Origin: Dermatemys mawii
Taxonomy: Eukaryota > Chordata > Testudines > Dermatemydidae
NCBI GenBank assembly: GCA_007922305.1
Contig: ML677373.1
Span: 14,080,016-14,144,015, forward strand
Direction: 5' to 3'
DNA: 64,000 nt
Shown here: positions 55,966 to 64,000 of the stretch, piece after piece
How positions within the stretch are numbered: position 1 is the stretch's first letter
How the letters are laid out: each line of letters starts with the position of its first letter
Notes under the pieces: generated by a model
The model's input: only the letters and a program-made list of their open reading frames with translations
Database searches by the model: none
Told to the model about the DNA's origin: nothing
Made by a program: the position numbers and the translations under genes

Positions 55966-58300
55966 CAGGGGCTTCATGAAAGTGCTCTGGAGTCCTCCTA
56001 TGAAGACACCATAGGAGGGCACAGGATTGTTATTGTTGGTTCTCCAGAGACCATTTTCCTCCCTCTCTTCCAGAATCTCTTCACGATTTCTGGGTAGGGG
56101 AGCTGGGGAATACGTCTCTGTTGTATTAACCCAGCCTGGGGGGCAAACCTCTGTTCTCACAGACTCACTAATGTCGGCTCCGAACTGATTCATCACCTTT
56201 CTGTGAATTCCTACCAGATAGCCTTAAGCTCTGCTGGGGGCGCTTCCTTCCTCTTTCTAGGCGTGAGCCTTCTCCTGTGGAAGTTCCCCACACATCTCCT
56301 CCCACACCCCCTCGTAGCCTCTTTCCTCACTGTCCCATCGCTCCGTCTGGCTGCATTTGTGGGGCGCCTGGCCCTGGCTGCAGCTTGGTACGAATAGTTA
56401 CTGCTTGTCTCCCGCGATCCCTTATTAGTGACATGCACTCACTGGACATTCATTTAAATACCATTCTGCTCGTTTCTTTGAAGTGAGAGAACTGGAGGGT
56501 GAAATCTGCTGCTTACTCGCCAGGAACGGATGCTGTTAAGGCCCTTGCTTGCTTTGCTTTACAATCACACCTGAGCTGTAACCTCAGGCCACCCCTGGGC
56601 AAAGGGACTCGCCTAGGGTTGGGTTCTCCCCTGCCTCACGCTGTGTAGTGTCGCTGGCACCTGCACCAAGTGGGTGTAAGAACACGACCATTCTGCTTGG
56701 CCAGCATCATGCACCCACTTGGCTTGGGGGAAACAACCCCCCCAGCTTCATCCAGTCCTGGGCGATGAACCCCTTCTCCTCCATGCCCAGGATGTCCCAT
56801 ATGGGACTGGAGTGGTGGTCTGTCTGGACTGACAGTGGCTAGCGCTTGATGGAAAGGGACAAATCTCCATAGTGCAACTAACAAATTGCCCAGGGCTGTA
56901 CGTAGGGAAGGTGGGTTCTTTGGATCCTTTTTCTTTTCCTGTGCAGTTTCTCTTCCTCCTCCTGTGATTTCTCTCCCTCCCGCAGTGGTGCAGGCTTTCC
57001 TGTTATCTCTTTCTGTCTCACTGCAGAGCAAGGCCCTGCCCTGACCAGCAGGGAGAGGGTTAATATCTCCTTAGCCAGTGACAGAAAGGCTGCACCTGTA
57101 GGGGGATTGCCAGGGCAGCAGGGCTCAGCTGGGGTAAATGAAGAGATTCCCCAGCTGGCTATGAGAACCAGACCCTCCTGAGTGGAAGGTGGAAAGGCCC
57201 TTCTGGCTTATATAGAGCTGTGCTAGTGGGTGAACTTCTGTTAGAAGCAAGGTTGAACAGAGTCTTTTTGGCTGGACTCAGAAAAGCCCAGGTGCAAGAA
57301 ATCATCTGGCTGCCTAGCCCTATGAGTGGTGCTTCCCTGCTCCCAAGTTGAGACCCATCAGACATGTGATGCCCCATCTCTGCTATTGCTCTCCCTTCCT
57401 GCTGGCTGGTCTCATCTCCCTTCCCCTTTGCATCCTACCTACCTGCATTTCCACCACTAGCCTCCCACTTGTTCCTTCAGGAAACCACCCAGCTCGCACT
57501 ACTGTTAAGAAGCTTGAAGCTCCGTGGCTTGTCCCTGTGCAAGGTGCGTCTCTGTTAGGATTCCACAAAGGAGCAAGACCCAGTACCACTTGGCTTCTGC
57601 AAGAAGTGTTGCAGCAGATCTGAAGGAAAGTATATCATGTAGCTGAACGGTCCAGTGTGCCGAGGGAATTCAGGTAGGCCCCTGGTCCTAGGTTGTGTAG
57701 ATGAGTCCAAACAGTGGGGGATTTCTTGTTTGTAGGGATTGGGGAGTGGTAGTGGAATGATATCCCTGGACACAGCACCTTCCTGGGATGAGCAGGAATT
57801 TAACCTCAGCCTGACATGGCAGGGCTGTGGGGTGAATTGTCATGACTGCTGTACAACTTGGCAATGTTCTTTCCTTGCAAAGCTAGATGTGCTAAGAGAA
57901 TAGAGATTTGGGCCACTAAAGCCAGACAGTCCTCCTGCCCCCTGGAGCTCTGGGGAAGTTTGGATCTGAACTTTGAGGCTCAGGCCCATCTCAACAATGG
58001 GACAACTTGGGACCCAGCTCCAAACAACCCCAACTGGTGGGGAGAGAGGGTGTTGGGAATCCAATCTGCTCTAGGTCTGAGCTTTGTGGCTTTGGCCCAC
58101 TCTCTAGTGAAAACCCCAAACCCTCCCCGGAAGTGTAGGTGGTGATCACACAGCTGATGCTTGTGGTGAGGTTTTGCTGTCACCTGCAGACATGGTTTCT
58201 GTGGTTACAGGCTTCCTATCATTTCTTCTGCTAGCATCTCTGCTGCATTGCTCTGCCATCCCCATGGAGCGCTTGCCCCATGAACTAGGGTTATGAAACT
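55966..58300. other. intergenic, no gene seen
   Basis: About 2.3 kb. Frames in 55915-57031 and 57348-58462 are on opposite strands with no domain. A weak + CTCF-like word lies at 57045 (CCAGCAGGGAGA). Nothing else. Confidence 0.45.
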
Positions 58301-58312
58301 GCCCTCTGGTGG
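58301..58312 (-). promoter_or_regulatory. CTCF-like motif, minus orientation
   Basis: GCCCTCTGGTGG is a 12/12 match to the reverse complement of the CTCF core CCASYAGRKGGC. It faces the + oriented sites at 34672 and 39148-39826. Confidence 0.5.
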
Positions 58313-59326
58313 GATTGTGGGAGGGGGCTCATCCATTTGTCTTGTAGTGTAACTTTCTAATGCAGCCTGGCACTGCTCCGAGACACCCCAGTTGCTTGTG
58401 TTGAGCTCTGTCAGCTTCTTGTAACACAGCAGGAGTATCCAGAGCTCCTGCAGTGAGCCCATTTCTCTCTTGTCTCTTCCTGTCAGAGCAGATTTGAAGT
58501 TTCATTTATAGAGGGAGCTGGTCATAGAAGTGTTGCTGGCTCTGCTGTTTTGCAGAATGCAAACTAGTTGCAGCATCTGTGTTACATGGGAACCAGATTA
58601 AACTTACCAATGATATGGTGGGGTAGGAGAGAGAGGCTTTGGGAACTGAGCATCTCCACTGACTGGAATTCTTGAAGAAGGAGGAAAAGGCAAGAGATGC
58701 AGCCTTCAGGGTTTAAAAGGCTCTTGAGTCAGCCCCAGGAAGCATGCCAAGTGACTTGAGGTTTACAGATGCATTTAAATCAGATGTATCTGAAATGTGC
58801 TTCCTGCTTGACAGTTGTGCTGTGGTTTTGCACAAGCACTTTCTCATTCTTCAGCAGTAATACAGAATTCTATATCTTACTTCTGCAGCATCTTTCCCCT
58901 GGTACTGAAATGCAGCCACCTCTGGTGTGAAGCATGACAGCTGTTTAACCGCATACAGCAACAGTTTAGGTGTGGAAGGGATACTATCTTCAACTGATTC
59001 TGCAAGGAGAATTTTACCTATTAGGATATGGTTACCTGAGTTAGTCGGACATAAGATCAAACAATAAGTACCATAGGTTCTCTAATTAATATGGTAAAAC
59101 ATCCACTGAGGGGTTTTCTTCAACCTCTATTAACTTTATTGAGGAAGAGGGAGAAAAGTGTCTCCAGGACCTTGCAAGGGACACAGGATCAAGTCTATTG
59201 TCCTCAAAGTATGAGATGGTTACGCCTGCTAAACCTAAACAAAAATTGGCCATCTGGCTAATCTCTTCTCAAATGACTTGTTCTTATTTAGGTTTCTAGG
59301 CATGCCACTCATGCTTTGCAAGCTGG
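58313..59326. other. intergenic, no gene seen
   Basis: Moderately AT-rich DNA without recognised repeat or exon. Confidence 0.45.
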
Positions 59327-59457
59327 CATAGGTGCAGGACCTAGGAGTGCTGGGGGTGTTGCCACACTCCTGGCTTGACGTGCTTTCCATTATATCCAGG
59401 GTTTACAGTTTGAATCAATGGCTCTCAGCACCCCCAAAATTGTTCCAGCGCCCCTGC
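59327..59457 (-). mobile_element. short TIR element (GGAACAATTT family), inverted copy
   Basis: 'aggtgcaggacctaggagtg', 'ttatatccagggtttacagt', 'aatggctctcagcaccccca' and 'attgttccagcgcccctg' are the reverse complement order of 10416-10576. Confidence 0.75.
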
Positions 59458-59794
59458 AGGCTGGGCTGTGTCTGAAGACCCAAAGGCTTTTCAGAACATC
59501 TCGCTGGGTGTCTGTATTTGCTGAACTGTAAGATTTCCCTCTTGGAATGAATGGGAGTTAACGGCCACAGGTAGCCGCCTTGCTCACTAATCTGCTCTTG
59601 ACTCCTGTTGAGGGTGTGTGTTAGGATTCAGCCCATACAAAATAAACCAGAATTCTTCTTTTACAGAGACTGGTTTTCTTTTTGCAAATCTTCTGGAGAT
59701 GTCAGCAGCCTTCAAGGGAAACGAGGTCTTATTTAAGGGGATATACCAAAAACTATAGATTTCATGATGAATCACACATGATGCAAACACCTCC

Positions 59795-59860
59795 GGTTCC
59801 TGGAATCAAACCAGGGGCCATTCCACCTTCTCAGCGAGAGAATCCTAGGCAAGATGTTCA
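59795..59860 (-). repeat. tRNA-like fragment
   Basis: On the minus strand CCTGGTTTGATTCCAGG makes a perfect T-arm-like 5-bp stem with a 7-nt loop. It is preceded by a short stem TTCT/AGAA around a 7-nt loop. No acceptor stem or clear A box is seen. It could be a tRNA-derived SINE or chance. The gap 59458-59794 shows nothing. Confidence 0.25.
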
Positions 59861-60005
59861 GAAGTAGGTGTGTGACTTGAGACACTTTAAGGAGGTCTGG
59901 TGTTCAGAAGGCGGGTGCTCAGCACCTCCTGGAAATCAGGGTCCTTTAGAGACCTCAATTTGAGATACCTTAGTCACACCTGAAAATCTGGGTTATTCCA
60001 AGCTA
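59861..60005. repeat. short palindromic dispersed repeat
   Basis: 'gcgggtgctcagcacctcct' and 'agggtcctttagagacctca' with 'acttgagacactttaaggag' and 'cacctgaaaatctgggttat' match a common sauropsid repeat of inverted-arm type. Confidence 0.6.
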
Positions 60006-60989
60006 ACGTCCCCTCTGGTCAATGAACAATTGCACTCTGTGCGCCATAGACTACATCGGCAGCAGACCTCCCCTCTATCGAGTTCGTGGTTGCTCTCCAT
60101 CTAGAGTGTTTTCTTTCTCCATCTGCTTATCTAGCTCGTCATTTAAAAATGGTTGAGGTACGATACAAATATTCATTCAAAAGAGCAAATGATTTAGCCC
60201 TGCTTGCTGCCCTGAGGAGTTAGTTCCATCAAACAATTTGCTGTTGCTTCTCTTAGGCCTTTCATGGCAGCCTCCCAGAATACTTCCCACAAAGAAACAC
60301 CCAGGGAATGCTTAAGGTTAAGAAAATGCAGCATTAAATCATGGCGCCCTGAGACCTTAGTGTCAGACAGGGGTCTCAGAGTGCTAGTTCTGAATGTTGT
60401 GGCTAAGACGCTCACGCCAGACTGTGTGTTTAGTGCCTGTGTTATCATATGTGTTTAGGAGGCAAGGGAGGAGAATGAGCCCCCTTTCCAAAGAAGTTAG
60501 GAGCTAAGTTCTGAAGGGCCTGTTGTTTGGACGTGCCTATCTGCATGCAGGGAGATTCCTGCCATCACACGCACTGCACAGAACATGGGTGTCTGTCCTG
60601 CTGATTTTCAAAGCGGATTATTAGCATAGTGTTCTGAGAGAATGTGCTAATAAGTTATTAGTCATGTGCTCCTTAAGTGGTAGACATTAGCATATGTAAA
60701 TGCCCTAGAGCCTCGTGCTGCAAGCCTTATGTTCCCCCCCAGCTTGCTGGCGTACTTACTGACTATGTTGATACAGTACCATGTAATTGTTTGCCCATGT
60801 TTCCTGTCACAAATTGCTCACAGACTAAGACCCTTCATAACAATGGCAGATGGGGAAATGAAAGGGATAGAATGACATTACTGAGATGATGGCATGGCTG
60901 GTTCGGTTAGTTACTCCTGCTGCCTTGGGCTCTCTTCTCTCACAGGGCAGGGTCATGGGAAAGGGGATGAGGATGGGAAGGATGGTCCA
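60006..60989. other. intergenic, no gene seen
   Basis: 60590-60720 has 'gcggattattagcatagtgt' and 'gctaataagttattagtcat', possibly another non-coding element. No exon recognised. Confidence 0.4.
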
Positions 60990-61100
60990 GTGGGACTTGA
61001 TCTGGGTTCAATTCCCTAATCTGCCTGTGTAACTTTGGACGAGTTACTTAGTCTCTCTGTCTTAGTTCTTTGAAGAAGGATAATAGTACTTTTCTGTGTG
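60990..61100 (-). repeat. MIR-type SINE remnant
   Basis: 'tgggttcaattccctaatct', 'gtaactttggacgagttact' and 'tagtctctctgtcttagttc' read as antisense MIR core. Confidence 0.65.
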
Positions 61101-61439
61101 AATAAGCACACTGGCGATGGCAAGGCACTCCGGTACTATGACAATGGGGGCTTGACTGATGGAGTGGAGTACACTAAAGAGAGAGGAGAGGAGTGATGGA
61201 GGGAATGGGGTGGAGATAGGAGAGGAGTGATGGAAGGGATGGGGTCAGGTACCAGGGAGATCAAAGGCTGTGACTGGCATAAGTGTTAGTCTGAAGATGG
61301 AGGGGATTGGATCCTCTCTCCCCACAACACTTTCCTGTGCAGTCAGCTACCTTTAAGGTAGATGTTGGGTCCGAGGTCAGGTGACTGGTACCAGGAAAGA
61401 CAGCCCAGTCCCCTGTCAGCACTCCTGAGTGTCACACCT
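61101..61439. other. intergenic with a G/A-rich duplicated phrase
   Basis: 'aggagaggagtgatggaggg' near 61182 and 'taggagaggagtgatggaag' near 61217 form a short direct duplication of about 35 bp. No gene. Confidence 0.5.
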
Positions 61440-61830
61440 TTATTACAACCAGGAGCATCTATGTGAAGCAAAAGCAATTCTGATCTCCACAGCATTTACT
61501 GTCGTCTCTGGTGCATTGTTCTGAGAACAAGGCCAGTTTGTCTGTGTCAAATAGCTCCTTAATAATATAGCAGAATCTGAATAAGTGGTGATGAAAGTCC
61601 TGCTCTTGCGGACAAAGTGTGACATTTTAAATGAAATTGCATCTTCTTTTCATTTTTAAGGCATGAAATGAACTTCATATCTTGATGTGATTTATCATTC
61701 AGCAGCTGAGCTAGATGCCTACATGGGTTCAATCTATAGCTCCTGAGATGATAGAAATATTAGCCTGTCTTATTAAAATCACCCACAGCTACCGCAGCTG
61801 TATGTTAACAGGAAAACAAACAAACAGTGA
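61440..61830. other. candidate conserved non-coding block
   Basis: Repeat-free: 'gctccttaataatatagcag', 'gacattttaaatgaaattgc', 'tcttgatgtgatttatcatt', 'agcagctgagc' and 'taccgcagctgtatg' (E-box). Long and even texture. Confidence 0.3.
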
Positions 61831-62279
61831 CTAGTTCTTATAGGAGTGGAGTCTTTCTGTTAACATGTGGTCAATATGCCTTTTGCTAGAATGGTTACAG
61901 ATGCCGATTTTTTTTTGCCATTACAAGCTAGCGTAGCTCCTGTGTATCTGATTCCAAATCCAATCACAGAACCAGAATAGGCTTTGTTAAATCTCTGTTC
62001 ATCTAAAGCTTCCCAGTGATCATGAAACATGGCTCATGCAATTTTTCTTCTGAAACCTACATTTGTGCAATAATAACTTACATTTATTCAGCTACTTTCA
62101 TCCATAAGAAGCCCAAAAGGTTTAACAAATAGCATCTTCCCTGCTGAAATGCAGCCACTTCTGGGCTCGAGAGCAGCTGGACAATAGGCATCCAGAACTA
62201 AACAGAAAGGTGTGGTGAAAGGGAGACATTGGCCAACAGAATATGAGTGAACAACCTGCTCTTATCTCAAGAGGCAGCA
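61831..62279. other. intergenic, no gene seen
   Basis: AT-rich; no exon or repeat recognised. Confidence 0.45.
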
Positions 62280-62420
62280 TGGACTCTTGGGTGTGGAGAG
62301 ACTCATTTTAATTCTGGCGCGGTCACTAACTTGCTGACTAACCTTGGCTAAGTCACTTCACCCCTCTCTGCCTTTGTTTCCCTTCTTGCACTTAGTCTGT
62401 GTAGGCTGCAAGCGCTTTGA
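62280..62420 (-). repeat. MIR-type SINE remnant
   Basis: 'actcttgggtgtggagagac' precedes 'cgcggtcactaacttgctga', 'ctaaccttggctaagtcact' and 'tcacccctctctgcctttgt', an antisense MIR core. Confidence 0.7.
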
Positions 62421-62784
62421 GGTACAGCCAGCCTCTTGCTATGTGTGAAGGAATCCATGAGCCTTGCAATGTCTACGCTGAGAATAAGAGCTCATTCAAC
62501 CTCCCTGCCTCACCGTATAGACCCCATCAAGTAGGTGCAAGTTATATGGAGACTTACACGCAGATTTTGATCATGGTGAGAATATTCTGTAGTGAGCTCT
62601 GTGCAGGTCATGTGCAGTTCTTGGTTTTGTACTTGTGTGCCTCTCCTAGACCTCCTAGCACAGAAGAGTTTGTGCAGTGAAGGGAGCAGACTTCGGTGTA
62701 AATAAACTCTGCAGGCTCATGGCCTCTTCTCTTAATTCAAGCTTTGACCTCTTTCCCCTTTGTAGGTGAGGCTCATTTGTTACA
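62421..62784. other. intergenic, no gene seen
   Basis: Nothing recognised. Confidence 0.45.
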
Positions 62785-62945
62785 TTAACACCTGCATGCC
62801 TCAACCAAGATCAGGGCCCTGTTGAGCTTACAGTGGGTAGGAGAGCAGGTGAAGTGACTTGCCCAAGTATAGTGGTCGAGACAGGTAGAGAACTCAGAGC
62901 ATCTGTGTCCCGGTCCATTGCTTTGCCTTGGGGACCATGCTATGT
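62785..62945 (+). repeat. MIR-type SINE remnant
   Basis: 'gttgagcttacagtgggtag', 'gtgaagtgacttgcccaagt' and 'ggtagagaactcagagcatc' then 'tgtcccggtccattgctttg' follow MIR order. Confidence 0.6.
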
Positions 62946-62984
62946 CTGTAGGGTTTATATGGCATCTCTTCACTTGGTTAATTT

Positions 62985-63330
62985 CAGATGTTGCAACACC
63001 TCACCAAGTCTGGCTTCCTCTTCCTCCTCTAAAGAGCAGAGACCTAGTTTCTCTAGCTGCTCTGAATGGCTCAGATGCTCCAGGCCCTGTATCATCTAGG
63101 TTGCCCTCTGCTCTCTCCAATTTCCATCTTTGCACTATCTTTGTTATACTTAGGTGGCCAGAGCTGTGCAAGGGGGACAAATGTGGCCTCATTAGTTTCT
63201 TGTGCAGTATTGAAATGATGTCCTCTCATTTACATCTGAAATCTCCTTAATCTGCATCTCCAAGTTCTGTTACTTTCTGCTGCTGCTAAGCTCTTTGCTG
63301 CATTTCAGGATTTGAGCCACAACTCCTCCT
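62985..63330 (-). mobile_element. CR1-type LINE 3' fragment, older copy
   Basis: On the minus strand one frame (with a stop) reads QRAT, then MIQGLEHLSHSEQLEKLGLC and SLEEEEEARL, the CR1 reverse-transcriptase C-terminal pattern ([29 protein letters not shown]). The + strand shows the matching antisense text. Dead copy. Confidence 0.8.
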
Positions 63331-63539
63331 ACGCCCTCCCCGGACTCAGTGTTTTGTGGTGTATAGTTCTGGGAACCACCCCCCCTTTTCTTGTTTGAAA
63401 AAAAATCAATAGCTGGGATTGTCCCGGGAACAATGAGAGACCTCCCATGTGTGCAGCTTCCAATTCCCTGAGAAAAAGGGGGATGCAGGGCTGCCTAGGT
63501 AACAGATAGGGACTCTTAAAGGCAAAATTTTCCAATTCC

Positions 63540-63800
63540 CACAAGGAACGTCATTTGACAAAATGTACAAATTAAACACAATGAATCAATTGTAATTAAA
63601 ATGGAGGCAGCGTGTAATCTGGTAACCCACTTAAAGGCTCAGAGCCTCATCTCCTAAAATGTTTGTTTAAATGGATTTGGAGCAAACTATGACACACAAA
63701 GGTCCTCTGTACATTCTCATTATACAAAGAGAATCAGATCAAAAGCATCTGTGTCCCATCTATCTATAGAGAGTGAGAAAAATCACTTGATCTAACATTG
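63540..63800. other. candidate conserved non-coding block
   Basis: Repeat-free, AT-rich: 'caaattaaacacaatgaatc', 'aattgtaattaaaatggagg', 'ccacttaaaggctcagagcc' and 'aaaatgtttgtttaaatgga' (forkhead-like TGTTTAAA). The rest of the window (63801-64000) shows nothing further. Confidence 0.3.
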
Positions 63801-64000
63801 CACCTTGCGCATGTAAATGACATTATTAGTATAAAGACCAAAACCAGGGCTATTGGAATAGCGTTCTCTGGGGAGCAGTAAAGGCAGAGATCCAGGGTTG
63901 TGGTAGCACTAACACAAATCCAGATCTTGCAATATTCAAGGAATTCAGTGTTTGTGGGGTGATGGGAGTGTGGTCTGATGGAGAGGGCACTGGGAGACCT

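Noticed and set aside
59795..59860. Functional tRNA gene or mitochondrial insertion
   Set aside because: Only a T-arm is convincing. There is no acceptor stem or A box, and the order does not match mitochondrial tRNAs that I know.
2906..64000. CACNA1G exons
   Set aside because: I looked for S4-type (RVLRPLRAI-like), pore and N-terminal exons expected from mammalian synteny and saw none on either strand.

Overview
The window reads as nuclear DNA from a sauropsid, most likely a turtle. Introns and intergenic DNA are loose and full of repeats. CR1 LINE fragments, MIR-type SINE remnants, short hAT-like non-autonomous elements and palindromic MITE-like elements recur, several of them of types I associate with chelonian and crocodilian genomes. 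There is no prokaryotic gene organisation. The species call is an inference from repeat content and one exon.

Only one protein-coding segment can be supported. It is the terminal coding exon of a SPATA20-like gene on the + strand (2580-2750), with its stop codon, a short 3' UTR and an AATAAA signal at 2878-2883. Bases 1-2579 are the 3' part of the last intron of that gene. They hold a 25-bp foldback hairpin, a decayed minisatellite and a CR1 fragment.

From about 2906 to 64000 (some 61 kb) I find no exon I would defend. The open frames there are short, low in complexity, or overlap repeats. In mammals the gene next to SPATA20 on the same strand is CACNA1G. I looked for its voltage-sensor and pore exons and saw none, so if synteny holds it begins beyond the right edge.

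The intergenic part is a mosaic. Non-autonomous hAT-like elements can be delimited by terminal inverted repeats and 8-bp target duplications; the clearest are 40960-41738 and 32489-32786, both with perfect duplications. Palindromic elements, CR1 and L2-like LINE 3' ends, about fifteen MIR remnants and a tRNA-derived SINE head lie among them. Between these are AT-rich, homeobox-site-like blocks free of recognisable repeats (near 18.6, 25.4, 31.4, 36.3, 38.7, 42.5, 47.5, 52.3, 55.4, 61.6 and 63.6 kb), which are candidate conserved non-coding elements.

The most interesting regulatory signal is a set of CTCF-consensus motifs. Five strong or moderate matches in + orientation lie between 34.6 and 39.9 kb, three of them in a decayed array of related repeats at 39148-39826. 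A perfect match in - orientation lies at 58301. This convergent layout is what loop or domain boundaries look like. Another notable point is a hAT-like family present twice with shared ends but unrelated interiors (40960-41738 and 54542-55045).
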